This document shows, one piece after another, positions 1 through 8,927 of a stretch of 64,000 nt of DNA (position 1 is the stretch's first letter; each line of letters begins with the position of its first letter). The notes under the pieces were generated by a model. It did not search any database and was not told the origin of the DNA. It saw nothing but the letters and a program-made list of their open reading frames with translations. This DNA is from Sphaerisporangium corydalis (GTDB lineage Bacteria; Actinomycetota; Actinomycetes; Streptosporangiales; Streptosporangiaceae): the NCBI RefSeq assembly GCF_025506355.1, contig NZ_JANZYP010000016.1:62001-126000 (forward strand), read 5' to 3'. Position numbers and translations under genes: made by a program.

Positions 1-980
1 GGACCGAGCTCGCGCACCTGGGTGACCTCCGCCGCCAGGTCGTGGCCGACGATCGCCCGCCCGCCGCCGGCGCAGCCGAAGATCAGCTGGTGCTCGCGCC
101 CGGCCAGCCGGGTGTCCACCCCGGCCGACTCGACCGGGCCGGTCAGCGGGCGCTCGCCCGCCGTGCCGGTGGACAGGTCGAGCGTCCAGCGGTGCGCCTG
201 GGAGACGCCGCCGAGGTCCCCCGAGGGGGTGTCGAAAGCGCGGTCGTGCCGGACCGCGTCCACGACGACGCGGTGCCCGGACTCGTAGGCGTTCACCGCC
301 TGGGACACGAAACAGGGGGACACCGGGAACCAGACGGGCTCGGCAGGTCCTGCCGCCCGCCGGGGGAGCAGGCCGATGCGCGCCGGGCGGCCGGATCGCC
401 AGCGGTAGGGGGAGCCGGTGCCGACCAGGGCCGCCGCTCGGCGGTAGGTGACCGGCAGGTCGAAGACCACCACGAACCGCTCGGTCAGCGCTACCGCCCG
501 CATGAGCGGCGCGCCGTCCAGCACGAACGGCCGCGCGGCGCGGACGCCGCCGCCGGGGCCGATGACCAGGTGCTCGGCGACGTCCAGGCCGGGGTAGGTG
601 GCGATGGTGTGCCAGTCGCCCTCGCGGTCGCGCAGCGGCGGCGCGACGCTCGCCCGGCTCGGGCCGTCCAGCGGCGGGTCGGCCGGCCCCTCGGCCCGGT
701 TCCAGATGGCCGGGCCGGGCGGCTGGCCCAGGCGCTCGCCGCCGGACCCCTCGGTCGCCTTGTGCCACCGGGCGGTGCCGCCGCCGAGCCGCACGCCGGA
801 GATCAGGGCCCGGCCCGTCACGAGGTACGGGCGCGCGGAGGCGGCCGGATGCGGGCCGGCCTGGACGAAGGTGCCGTCGAGACCGGCGGGCAGCACGCCG
901 TCGACGTACGGCGACCCGTCGTGCGGCAGGTCGCCGTACGGGAGCGCTCCGAGCGGGTCCTTGTGCTCCGTGACGGTCAT
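1..980 (-). CDS. Carotenoid-oxygenase-like protein (RPE65/lignostilbene dioxygenase family), 3' end outside window
   Basis: The first 326 residues are visible; the C-terminus lies beyond the left edge. The family is recognisable from the N-terminal GVLPAGLDGTF segment, the strand ALTERFVVVFDLPV (about 164-177), SPYRWRSGRPARIGLLPR (about 190-207) and SPCFVSQAVNAYESG (about 221-235). Members are beta-propeller, non-haem Fe(II) enzymes that cleave double bonds in carotenoids or stilbenes, with iron held by four histidines. Three of those positions are not histidine here: Tyr129 in ATYPGLD (usual TAHPK), Arg161 in LMRAVALTE (usual MHDFALTE) and Gln227 in FVSQAVNAY (usual VFHPxNAY). A normal iron centre is therefore unlikely, and the protein may be a binding protein or have changed chemistry. 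The ATG at 978-980 has a good GGAGGTG ribosome site. It is divergent from the TetR at 1065 and probably its target. Confidence 0.8.
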   Translation of the reverse strand, partial: MTVTEHKDPLGALPYGDLPHDGSPYVDGVLPAGLDGTFVQAGPHPAASARPYLVTGRALISGVRLGGGTARWHKATEGSGGERLGQPPGPAIWNRAEGPADPPLDGPSRASVAPPLRDREGDWHTIATYPGLDVAEHLVIGPGGGVRAARPFVLDGAPLMRAVALTERFVVVFDLPVTYRRAAALVGTGSPYRWRSGRPARIGLLPRRAAGPAEPVWFPVSPCFVSQAVNAYESGHRVVVDAVRHDRAFDTPSGDLGGVSQAHRWTLDLSTGTAGERPLTGPVESAGVDTRLAGREHQLIFGCAGGGRAIVGHDLAAEVTQVRELG

Positions 981-1015
981 TCCGAGCACCTCCTTGTGAG
1001 GCATGACGGGTCTGG

Positions 1016-1058
1016 CATAACAGCGTTATGTAAAAAAATAACGGTGTTATGCCATACT
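1016..1058. promoter_or_regulatory. Twin TetR operators and leaderless promoter between divergent genes
   Basis: Two perfect palindromes with the same arms lie here: ATAAC-AGC-GTTAT (1017-1029, extending to a 15-mer at 1016-1030) and ATAAC-GGT-GTTAT (1038-1050). Their centres are 21 bp apart, two helical turns, as expected for cooperative binding of two dimers on one face. A -10-like CATACT at 1053-1058 ends 6 bp before the GTG of the TetR gene, predicting a leaderless mRNA that the regulator would itself shut off. The AT-rich spacer stands out from the surrounding GC-rich DNA. Confidence 0.75.
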
Positions 1059-1064
1059 GTCAAG

Positions 1065-1763
1065 GTGAGTCCACGCCGATCGAACCCGCGGACGCGTTCC
1101 ACGCTCGTCGACATCGCCGCCGGGCTGCTGGCCGACGAGGGTCCCGACGCCCTGTCGGCCCGGCGCATCGCCGCCGAGGCGGGCAGCTCGACCATGGCGG
1201 TCTACACCAACTTCGGCGGGATGAGCGGCCTGGTGCGGCAGATGGTGTACGAGGGGTTCGCCCGCATGGAGGCCTACTTCTCCCACGTCCTGCACACCGA
1301 CGACCCCGTGGCCGACATGACGCTGTTCGGGCGGGCCTACCGGCACAACGCGCTGACCAACCCCCACCTGTACGCCGTCATGTTCGGCGGGGCCTCACTG
1401 GCCGGGTTCTCGCTCACCGCCGAGGACCGCCAGTACGGCCGGTTCACCCTCAGCACCATCGTGGAGTGCGCCACCCGCTGCGTCACGGCCGGCCGGTTCC
1501 GCGTCGGCGACGCCGAGCTCGTCGCCCACCAGCTGTGGACCGCGATCCACGGCCTGGTCACCCTGGAGCTCGGCGAGTACCTCATCGACCCGTGGAACGC
1601 CGACGTGGTGTTCGAGGCCCAGCTCACCGGCCTGATGGTCGGCCTCGGCGACACCGTGGAGTCCGCCACGCGCTCGGTGACCTCCTCGCTCGGGCGGTTC
1701 AAGGAGGAGGTCGAGGACGTGCGGCCCCTCATCCCGGCCCAGGACGACCCCGAGGACGGATGA
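1065..1763 (+). CDS. TetR/AcrR family transcriptional regulator
   Basis: A 232-residue protein with an N-terminal helix-turn-helix (LSARRIAAEAGSSTMAVYTNFG, about 28-49) typical of TetR, followed by an all-helical ligand and dimerisation domain. Tyr in place of Phe in AVYTNF and the WTAIHGLVTLELG segment near 165 fit the TetR subgroup with a WHG-type C-terminal domain. The GTG start is chosen because the TetR homology begins immediately after it and the -10 lies 6 bp upstream; an in-frame extension upstream has antisense-like composition. It sits head-to-head with the carotenoid-oxygenase-like gene and probably represses both through the twin operators at 1017-1050. The inducer is unknown. Confidence 0.85.
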   Translation: MSPRRSNPRTRSTLVDIAAGLLADEGPDALSARRIAAEAGSSTMAVYTNFGGMSGLVRQMVYEGFARMEAYFSHVLHTDDPVADMTLFGRAYRHNALTNPHLYAVMFGGASLAGFSLTAEDRQYGRFTLSTIVECATRCVTAGRFRVGDAELVAHQLWTAIHGLVTLELGEYLIDPWNADVVFEAQLTGLMVGLGDTVESATRSVTSSLGRFKEEVEDVRPLIPAQDDPEDG

Positions 1764-1964
1764 CCCCCGGCCGGGCGGACGATCGCCCGGGAGCGGATGC
1801 CGATGCCCGGCCCCCGGCGGAGCCCGCCGGAGATCGCGACCATGGGACCCGATCACCGGTCCGGACGTCCCGCCCGCCGGAGACCACGACCTGGACCCGA
1901 TCGTCCCGCCCGCCGGGATCGCGAACACGCGGCCCGGCGCCCGGACGCCCCCCGGGGCGCGGGT

Positions 1965-3335
1965 TCAGCCCAGGCGGTCGGGGGGGACCGGGCCGGGGGC
2001 GAGCGGCAGGCGCAGGACGAAGCGCGCCCCCCGTGCGCTCTCGCCGATGGTCAGGGTGCCGCCCGACATCTCCGCGATCTGCCGGGCGATCGGCAGGCCG
2101 AGCCCCGTGCCGCCCTCGTCCCTGTGCCGGGCCGCCTCCAGCCGGGTGAACCGCTGGAACACCAGCTCGCGCTTGTCGGGGGCGATGCCGCCGCCGTCGT
2201 CGAGGACCTCCAGCAGCGCGGTCCGCGCGGAGACGTCGCGGTACACCTTGATCTTGATCGTGTCGTCGGCGTGCCGCTCGGCGTTGTCGACCAGGTTGGT
2301 GACCAGCCGGGCCAGCCGCAGCCGGTCACCCTGGACCAGGGTGCCGTGCTCCAGGTCGCATTCGAGCGCCTTGACCGGGCGGCGGATCTGCATCTCCGCG
2401 GTGACCAGCTCGCCCAGGTCGACGGTGTCGTACGCGCAGGGCGCCCCGGCGTCCAGCCGGGCGATGGTCAGCAGGTCGGCCACGATCGCCTGCAGCCGGT
2501 CCAGGCCCCCGAGCACGGCACGGCCCGTCGCCGGCCAGTCGTGGTCGTAGGGGTCCATCAGCGCGTCCTCGACCTCGGCCCGCATGGCGGTGATCGGGCT
2601 GCGCAGGTCGTGCGAGGCGTCGGAGGCGAGGCGGCGCTGCTGCTCCATGGCCCCCTGCAGCCGCCCCAGCGTGTGGTTGACGCTCTCGGCCAGGTCGTGG
2701 ATCTCGTCCTCGCTGTTGGGGACCGGCACCCGGCGCCCCGGGCAGGTGGCGTTGATCTCGTCCAGCTCCGACCGGATGGCCTCCACCGGGCACAACGAGG
2801 CGGTCACGACGCGGTAGGCGCCGTAGGTGAGCACCACCGTGAGCAGGGCCGCGCCGCCGATCACCAGGCTCGCCAGGATCGGGTGGACCAGGATGGGGAC
2901 GACCGGCGCCGCCGCGTAGACGTTCCAGGGCCGGTCCATGCGGTAGACCAGCCGGCCCGCCACGATGTTGCATCCGTTCCCGGGGAAGGCGGGGCCGCAG
3001 ACGACCGAGGTCACGTCGTTCTTCCCGCCGGTGAAGGTGAAACGCGCCATGGCGGGGCGGCCGCGCATCTCCGCCGAGGACGCGACGACCGTGCCCGCCG
3101 GGTCCACCACCTGGAGGAAACCGATCAGGCCGTGCCGGATGGGGGTGCGTACCACGCCACGGTCGATCTCCCCGGCGATCCGCCCGGCGGTGGCGTTGAC
3201 CTCCTCGGTGAGATACTCCGTGGCCAGGCGCTGGACGGCGACCATGAGCACCGTGGCGAGCAGGGCGGACAGTACGGCCGCCACCACTCCGGCGTACAAC
3301 GTGAGCCGGGACCTCACCGGCCACCGAGCAACCAT
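1965..3335 (-). CDS. Membrane sensor histidine kinase, orphan
   Basis: A 456-residue sensor kinase. Order: TM1 (about 12-34), an extracytoplasmic sensor of about 115 residues with Cys113 and Cys122 able to form a disulfide, TM2 (about 150-174), HAMP (about 175-228), HisKA with phospho-acceptor His242 in ASDASHDLRSPITAMR, then HATPase_c with N box (NLVDNAERH), G1 (DDGGGIAPDK), F box (FQRFTR) and G2 (GGTGLGLPIA). All catalytic motifs look intact, so it should autophosphorylate. The ATG at 3335 has AGGGGGA upstream. No response regulator adjoins it: the neighbours are a TetR and a sugar isomerase, so the partner must be encoded elsewhere. A longer open frame runs upstream but overlaps the isomerase gene and lacks homology. 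Confidence 0.9.
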   Translation of the reverse strand: MVARWPVRSRLTLYAGVVAAVLSALLATVLMVAVQRLATEYLTEEVNATAGRIAGEIDRGVVRTPIRHGLIGFLQVVDPAGTVVASSAEMRGRPAMARFTFTGGKNDVTSVVCGPAFPGNGCNIVAGRLVYRMDRPWNVYAAAPVVPILVHPILASLVIGGAALLTVVLTYGAYRVVTASLCPVEAIRSELDEINATCPGRRVPVPNSEDEIHDLAESVNHTLGRLQGAMEQQRRLASDASHDLRSPITAMRAEVEDALMDPYDHDWPATGRAVLGGLDRLQAIVADLLTIARLDAGAPCAYDTVDLGELVTAEMQIRRPVKALECDLEHGTLVQGDRLRLARLVTNLVDNAERHADDTIKIKVYRDVSARTALLEVLDDGGGIAPDKRELVFQRFTRLEAARHRDEGGTGLGLPIARQIAEMSGGTLTIGESARGARFVLRLPLAPGPVPPDRLG

Positions 3336-3397
3336 CAAAATCCCCCTATAGCAGTCGACCACATCAGGGCAAGAGGTCGTGTCAGGGGGGTTGCCGT

Positions 3398-4258
3398 TCA
3401 CCCAGGATCGGGGTGGCCAAGCCACGCCCGGCCCGCCTGGAGCGCGTGTTCGAGTGATGTCGCCGAGGGATGCCACTTGTGTTCCCATTCCAGGCTGACC
3501 CACCCGCCGTACCCGAGCTCGCGCAGGGCGGCGAGCACCTGGCGCAGCGGCAGGACGCCGTCGCCGAGCGGCACCGGGGTCGGGTCGGCCACCGACGCCC
3601 GGTCCTTGACCTGGACGTGCGCCAGCCACGGCGCCAGCGCCGCCGCCGTCTCGGCCACGGTCTCCCCGGCCAGCCAGGGGTGGGCGGCGTCCCAGATGGC
3701 CCGCACCCGGGGGCTGCCCACCTCGGCCAGGACGCGGGCGACGTCGCGTCCCCTCGGGTGGGAGTCGTGGGTCTCCAGCCATACCTCGACCCCGTCGGGC
3801 AGCCTGGGGGCCACCGCGCGGAGCCGCCGGACCGCGCGCCGGTCGTCCTGACCGTCCCCCTGGCCGCCGGGGAAGACCCGGACGGCCGCGGCGCCGAGAT
3901 CGCGGGCCAGCTCGGCCTCGGCGAGCAGGGCGGACACCACCTCCTCGTCCCCGGCCTCCACCTCCTCGTCCCCGGACCCCGCCCCTCCGTTCCCCAAGCC
4001 CGCCCCAAGAACACCGGGCCCGCCGGGAGGGCCGGGCGGCGCCGCCACCTTCACGTAGGAGGCGACGCAGAGCACCGTCACACCGGCCAGCGCCGACCGC
4101 GCCGCCCTCCGGCCCGCCGCAGTGAGCCCCCGGTGGACCGGTTCGTCCGGCGCCGAGCGCAGCTCCAGCCCCGGCCAGCCGGTCCTGGCCGCCATCGACG
4201 CCACCTGTTCGAGCGGCCACCCCGGGCAGCCCAGGGTGGAGAACGCCAGCTTCGTCAT
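3398..4258 (-). CDS. Sugar phosphate isomerase/epimerase (xylose-isomerase-like TIM barrel)
   Basis: A 286-residue AP_endonuc_2-type barrel. It begins with the strand LAFSTLGCPGWPLEQVASMAARTGWPGLEL and carries the metal-site strands of the family: ETHDSH (about 157-162), IWDAAHPW (about 183-190), HVQVKD (about 208-213) and SLEWEHKW near 261-268. These fit divalent-metal epimerases or hydroxypyruvate-isomerase-like enzymes acting on small sugars, probably cytosolic. A low-complexity linker rich in Pro, Gly and acidic residues (about 74-106, with GDEEVEA/GDEEVVS repeated) interrupts the usual spacing after strand 3. The start is the ATG before LAFST, although its ribosome site is weak. It is 62 bp upstream of the sensor kinase on the same strand and could be co-transcribed. 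Substrate unknown. Confidence 0.75.
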   Translation of the reverse strand: MTKLAFSTLGCPGWPLEQVASMAARTGWPGLELRSAPDEPVHRGLTAAGRRAARSALAGVTVLCVASYVKVAAPPGPPGGPGVLGAGLGNGGAGSGDEEVEAGDEEVVSALLAEAELARDLGAAAVRVFPGGQGDGQDDRRAVRRLRAVAPRLPDGVEVWLETHDSHPRGRDVARVLAEVGSPRVRAIWDAAHPWLAGETVAETAAALAPWLAHVQVKDRASVADPTPVPLGDGVLPLRQVLAALRELGYGGWVSLEWEHKWHPSATSLEHALQAGRAWLGHPDPG

Positions 4259-4462
4259 GCCGCAGACGGTACACACGCGGCCCGCCGCCGCGGCGCGGCC
4301 GAGATCTTGGCGGGGGATCCATGTTCGGAACCCGTTCTGCTGGGCAGCGGTCGTCGGGTGGGGGCCGGCACCGGAGCCGTCGCGACGGTGACCAGGCCGC
4401 ACAGGACACCTGGCTTCGGACATCGGGGTGCCGCGCCGCCGCGGCAGGGACGGGGATCGAGC

Positions 4463-5002
4463 ATGAAGGTCGTGGGGATCGCGGGCAGTCTTCTCCCGAA
4501 GGCGTACGTGCGGCGGCTTCTCGAGGCCTCGGCACTGGAGCTGCCCGCCCCGGTGGAGTTCGAGATCTGGGACGGCCTGGCGGACGTGCCGCCCTTCGAG
4601 GACGGCCTGCCGCTCCCGCGCCCGGTGGCCGATCTCTGCGAGGCGCTGTCGGAGGCCGACGGCATGCTCGTCACGGCCCCGGCGTACAGCGTCCTGCCGC
4701 CGCAGCTCGTCCACACGCTGGAGTGGATCTCCTCCCAGTACGGCGGGACGATCCTGCTGGGCGTGCCGGTCGTCGTGGTGACCGCGTGCCTGCGCCCCTA
4801 CGAGTCGATGTGGACCCAGACCCGTCTCCAGGCCCACCTCGCGGCGGCGGGCGCCTCGGTCTACTGCGCCGACGCGACCCTGTCCCCGGCCCTGGTCCAG
4901 TTCGACGTCACCGGCAGGATCACCGACCAGGTGTTCCGCACGCGGCTCCGCCAGGTCCTGCACCACCTGTGGCCGGCGTCCCTCACCGGCTCCCGGGCGT
5001 AG
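4463..5002 (+). CDS. NAD(P)H-dependent FMN reductase / flavodoxin-fold protein
   Basis: A 179-residue protein of the NADPH-dependent FMN reductase group (SsuE/ChrR/azoreductase-like). It starts with the flavodoxin strand VVGIAGSLLPKAYVRRLLEA, where GS contacts the FMN phosphate. It then has an acidic DGLADVPPFEDG stretch, EADGMLVTAPAYSVLPPQLVHTLEWIS (the usual position of the PxYN/S flavin loop) and the core strand GVPVVVVTA. It would reduce free flavin or a small electrophile with NAD(P)H. The ATG at 4463 is preceded by a purine-rich GGGA/GGGG region. It is transcribed away from the isomerase, with a short divergent gap between them. Confidence 0.7.
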   Translation: MKVVGIAGSLLPKAYVRRLLEASALELPAPVEFEIWDGLADVPPFEDGLPLPRPVADLCEALSEADGMLVTAPAYSVLPPQLVHTLEWISSQYGGTILLGVPVVVVTACLRPYESMWTQTRLQAHLAAAGASVYCADATLSPALVQFDVTGRITDQVFRTRLRQVLHHLWPASLTGSRA

Positions 5003-5184
5003 GGCCCGGCCTCAGCGCACAGTCGCGGCCGGTGTCTCCGCCCGTGTCCGAGATGTCATTTGTCCGATATGTCAGGGTTAAACCCGGATCAATTCGGCCG
5101 CCGTCGAAGCATTCCGCGATTACCGTCGGAAAGGACCCCCCGGCGACATCCCGATGATCGTTCAACGCGAGGGAGGGGAGACCG

Positions 5185-5934
5185 ATGAACCGCAACCTGG
5201 CGACGGCCGTGGACCAGCGGAGGTCGAACGGCGCCGGCTGGATCGGCGGAGAGCCTTCGGTGCTGGTGTTCGACGTCAACGAGACGCTGATCGACTTCGA
5301 GTCGATGAACCCGCTGTTCGAGAAGATCTTCGGCGACAAGCGCGTCCTGCGCGAGTGGCTGGGCCATCTGATCATGTACTCGATGACGATCACCCTGTCG
5401 GGCCTCTACGAGGGGTACTTCACCCTCGGCCAGGGGCTGCTGAAGATGGTCGGCGACATCCACGGGGTGCGGGTCACCGACGACGACGTCGAGCGGATCC
5501 GGCAGGCGATGCTGACCATGCCCGCGCACCCCGACGTGGAAGAGGGCCTGGCCGACCTCAAGGACGCCGGGTTCCGCCTGGTCACGCTGACCAACTCGCC
5601 GTCCAACCCGCACGGTCAGAGCCCGCTGGAGCACGCCGGTCTGGCTCGCTTCTTCGAGCGGCAGTTCACCATCGAGACGGTCCGCGCCTACAAGCCGGCC
5701 CCGCAGGTCTACCACCTGGTGGCCCAGGAGCTGGCCGTGCCGCCGTCCGCCTGCTTCATGGTCGCCTGCCACGTCTGGGACACGGTGGGAGCCCAGAGCG
5801 CCGGCTACACCGCCGGCCTGATCACCCGGCCCGGCAACGCGCCGCTGCCCATCGACTCCCTGCCGCGCCCCACCATCGTCGCCCCGGACCTGCCGGGCCT
5901 GGCCGCCCAGCTCGTCCGGCGGTGGCGCTCGTAG
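5185..5934 (+). CDS. Haloacid dehalogenase type II-like HAD hydrolase
   Basis: A 249-residue HAD-superfamily hydrolase of the L-2-haloacid dehalogenase subgroup. Motif I is VFDVNETLIDF (about 29-39) with the nucleophile Asp, motif II is TLTNSP (about 134-139), the Lys motif is YKPAPQVYH (about 173-181), and the last motif is VACHVWDTVGAQSAGY. In characterised dehalogenases this last loop reads SSN-x-x-D; here Ala-Cys-His precede the conserved Asp, so substrate and halide handling may differ. A cap domain of about 90 residues follows motif I. The ATG has a strong GGGAGGGGAG site. Its last 13 bp overlap the GTG of the downstream glycosylase gene, so the two are probably co-translated. Confidence 0.8.
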   Translation: MNRNLATAVDQRRSNGAGWIGGEPSVLVFDVNETLIDFESMNPLFEKIFGDKRVLREWLGHLIMYSMTITLSGLYEGYFTLGQGLLKMVGDIHGVRVTDDDVERIRQAMLTMPAHPDVEEGLADLKDAGFRLVTLTNSPSNPHGQSPLEHAGLARFFERQFTIETVRAYKPAPQVYHLVAQELAVPPSACFMVACHVWDTVGAQSAGYTAGLITRPGNAPLPIDSLPRPTIVAPDLPGLAAQLVRRWRS

Positions 5935-6609
5935 CGGACGGCGGCGCGGGAGTCACCGTCGGGCGGTTCGAGCACGCTTACCGCCACCTCGCCGGGCGCG
6001 AGCCGATCTTCGCGCGCCTGCTGGGGGAGTACGGCCGGCCCGACCCCTTCGAGTGGCACGACGGCGGCCGTACCGGGTCGAGCCTTTTCGCCGCGATGGC
6101 GCTGCACATCGTCGGGCAGCAGATCTCCGCCACCGTGGCGTTCACCGTCTTCGACCGCGTCGCCGCGGCCACCGGCGCCGTCCCCGCCCCGGAGGGCGTC
6201 ATCGCCTTGGGGGCCGGGCGGCTGCGTGAATGCGGCCTGTCGCGGGCCAAGGCGGGCTACCTCCTCGACCTGGCCCAGCGGCAGGTGAGCGGGCTCGTCG
6301 ACATCGAGAACATGGGCGCGCTCGACGACGCCGAGGTGATCGCCGCGCTCACCGCGGTGCGCGGCATCGGCCCGTGGTCGGCGCAGACCTTCCTCATCCA
6401 CCAGCTGCACCGGCCCGACGTCCTGCCCGCCGGCGACGGCGGCGTCCGCCGCGCCGTCCAGCAGGCCTGGAACCTCGACCGGCCACCCACCGTGACCCGG
6501 GTAGGCGACCTGGGCGCCGGGTGGGCACCGTACCGGTCCTACGCGGCGGCGCTGCTGTGGCGATCCCTGCGGCCCGCCGATGAGCCCTCCGATCCCAAGG
6601 CCCGCGCCC

Positions 6610-6632
<23 letters not shown>
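5922..6632 (+). CDS. DNA-3-methyladenine glycosylase, HhH-GPD family (AlkA-like)
   Basis: A 236-residue base-excision DNA glycosylase. The helix-hairpin-helix with Gly/Pro loop is LTAVRGIGPWSAQTFLIHQL (about 144-163), followed by the catalytic Asp in LPAGDGGVRRAV (about 169-180). Upstream, LFAAMALHIVGQQISATVA is the typical substrate-site helix of AlkA proteins. The enzyme removes alkylated purines from DNA. The N-terminal TBP-like domain of E. coli AlkA is absent, as in many compact homologues. The GTG at 5922 is the first start after the upstream coding region and overlaps the HAD gene by 13 bp. The 3' end overlaps the convergent sulfotransferase gene by 23 bp. Confidence 0.85.
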
Positions 6633-7293
<661 letters not shown>

Positions 7294-7569
7294 GAACCCC
7301 ACCATTCCGATCGGGAACTGCTTAATCGCTACTGATCAATCGTCCCTTCCACTGCGAGGGCGCGCAAGGAGATCATTCCGGTTTCATGATCTACAATGTA
7401 AAGGCGGCGGCTCGCTGATTTTCTGAAGTCCCTCAAAAGCAACCCCAATCCTCACCTACGGGCGAGGCACGCGCAGCGACGTACCGCTCGTCCTCCGCCG
7501 TACCCGGACAACCCGACCCCTTTCCCGGGCCACTGGTAGATTTCGCGGTCGGACGGAAGCGGGGATGGC

Positions 7570-8103
7570 GTGATCAAGGGGTGGCACGGCTGGCTCGGCA
7601 CGTTCACCGGTGTGGTGCTCCTCACGGTCGCCGTGCTGCCGCTGGCCGCGCTGACGGTGTGGGCCCTGGCGCGACGCCGCCGGGGTGTCACCGGCGCCGC
7701 GCCGGCGTGGCGGATGTCGCTGGCCGAGGTCGGCATCGTCTACGGCACGGTGCCCTGGGTATGGATGATCATGTTGCCGGGCGGCCGGGCCGGTGAGGTC
7801 CCCGGCCGGGTGAGCCTGGTACCGGTGCGGGACCTGCTCACGATCCTGGCCGCAGGGCCGCTGACGGCGACGGGCCAGATCGTCGGCAACCTGCTGGTGT
7901 TCGCGGCGCTGGGGTTCTTCGTCCCGCTGCGGTTCGCGTCGCTGGCGTCGGTACCACGGGTCCTGGCGCTCGCGGCGGGCTGCTCGGTCCTGGTCGAGGT
8001 CGCGCAGTACGTGCTGCGGCTGGACCGGGTGTCCTCTGTGGACGACGTCCTGCTCAACGCCGCCGGCGCCGGGCTGGCCGCACTGGCGTCGCGCCACTGG
8101 TGA
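7570..8103 (+). CDS. VanZ-like membrane protein
   Basis: A 177-residue integral membrane protein of the VanZ family, named after a teicoplanin-resistance accessory protein; most homologues have no defined role. Predicted membrane segments lie near 11-33, 52-70, 92-118 (GNLLVFAALGFFVPL) and 126-146 (LALAAGCSVLVEVAQYVL), then DDVLLNAAGAGLAALAS. The motifs GNLLxFxPLG and SVxxDDVLxNxxGxxxG of VanZ are both recognisable. The GTG start follows a GGAAGCGGGG site; an ATG 5 bp earlier is followed at once by a stop. A TAGATT -10-like hexamer lies near 7546. The gene is convergent with the TetR gene at 8210. Confidence 0.8.
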   Translation: MIKGWHGWLGTFTGVVLLTVAVLPLAALTVWALARRRRGVTGAAPAWRMSLAEVGIVYGTVPWVWMIMLPGGRAGEVPGRVSLVPVRDLLTILAAGPLTATGQIVGNLLVFAALGFFVPLRFASLASVPRVLALAAGCSVLVEVAQYVLRLDRVSSVDDVLLNAAGAGLAALASRHW

Positions 8104-8209
8104 CGCGGCACGGCCGGGGCGTCGTCAGATCCCGGCGATCACGATTCACGCCGAGCCGCATGATCATCTGGCTGCCGTCCATCGGGCGCAGGGTCGTAGT
8201 CGGCGGCGG

Positions 8210-8854
8210 TCAGCGCTTGATCGCGTAGTCGCCGAGGCCCTGTTCCAGCAGGTCGAAGGCGCGGGAGGTGACGCGGCCGACGTCGGCGGCGAGGGTCTCG
8301 GGCCGGTCGTCGGCGAGGATCCTGCGGCGGACGTAGGCGACCATCGTCTGCTGGACGCCGATCAGGGCGTGCGCGGCCACGAAGGCGTCGAGGTCGTCGG
8401 GGGAGCCGCCGGTCTCTTCGGCGAGCAGGCCGGCGAGGGCGTCGATGTAGCCGGCGACGGACTGCCGTTCTCTGGCCTGGAGCGCGGCGCTGGCGGAGAT
8501 CACCCGGTTGATCGTCCGCAGCCGTTCGTAGGACTCCTGGTCGCCGTGCTCGATCTGGGCGAGCAGGCCGCCGCTCATCTTCAGGAGGAAGTCGCGGCAG
8601 CCGGCGAGGGCCGAGGTGCCGGGTTCGCGGGTCCTGACGGCCGTGACCAGCCGATCGCCGAATTCGTCGAGGCCGGAGTAGAACAGGTCTTCCTTGGTCG
8701 GGAAGTACTTGAACACGGTCGCCTCGGAGACCTGCGCCTCCTGCGCGACCTCGGCGACCCGCACCTTGTCGAACCCGCGTTGGGCGAACAGGCGTTTGGC
8801 CGTGTCCACGAGCAGACGCCTGGTCTGCTCCTTTTTGATCTCCCTGAGTCCCAC
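8210..8854 (-). CDS. TetR family transcriptional regulator
   Basis: A 214-residue TetR regulator. Its N-terminus MGLREIKKEQTRRLLVDTAK leads into a clear helix-turn-helix (VRVAEVAQEAQVSEATVFKYFPTKEDLF, about 31-58). The C-terminal domain resembles the TetR_C group that follows ATVFKYFPTKE regulators. The start is a GTG at 8854, since the ATG two bases upstream is in another frame. It is divergent from the NTF2-like/F420-oxidoreductase pair at 8928, and the shared 73-bp gap holds an imperfect dyad, so repression of that pair and of itself is likely. Confidence 0.85.
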   Translation of the reverse strand: MGLREIKKEQTRRLLVDTAKRLFAQRGFDKVRVAEVAQEAQVSEATVFKYFPTKEDLFYSGLDEFGDRLVTAVRTREPGTSALAGCRDFLLKMSGGLLAQIEHGDQESYERLRTINRVISASAALQARERQSVAGYIDALAGLLAEETGGSPDDLDAFVAAHALIGVQQTMVAYVRRRILADDRPETLAADVGRVTSRAFDLLEQGLGDYAIKR

Positions 8855-8859
8855 ATTCG

Positions 8860-8889
8860 TAGAGTAGCATTATTTTCATAGTCGCTCTA
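8860..8889. promoter_or_regulatory. Candidate TetR operator in divergent promoter
   Basis: An imperfect dyad: TAGAGTAGC (8860-8868) faces GTCGCTCTA (8881-8889), with arms matching at T-A-G-A-G and the final C. It is separated by the AT-rich TTATTTTCATA. It lies 6 bp upstream of the TetR start and 39 bp upstream of the NTF2-like gene. It is the only inverted repeat I see in the gap. Confidence 0.45.
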
Positions 8890-8927
8890 TCTTAAGGGTG
8901 ACCCCGAGAGTTTGGAGATGATGAGCG

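Noticed and set aside
42-1763. A 573-codon plus-strand frame running into the TetR gene
   Set aside because: The part before 1065 is antisense to the carotenoid-oxygenase-like gene, has low-complexity Arg/Gly/Val-rich composition and no homology. The TetR has its own start and promoter.
3336-4535. In-frame extension that would fuse the sensor kinase to 400 upstream residues
   Set aside because: The extension overlaps the recognisable sugar isomerase in another frame and is low-complexity. The kinase has a good ATG and ribosome site at 3335 directly before its first membrane helix.
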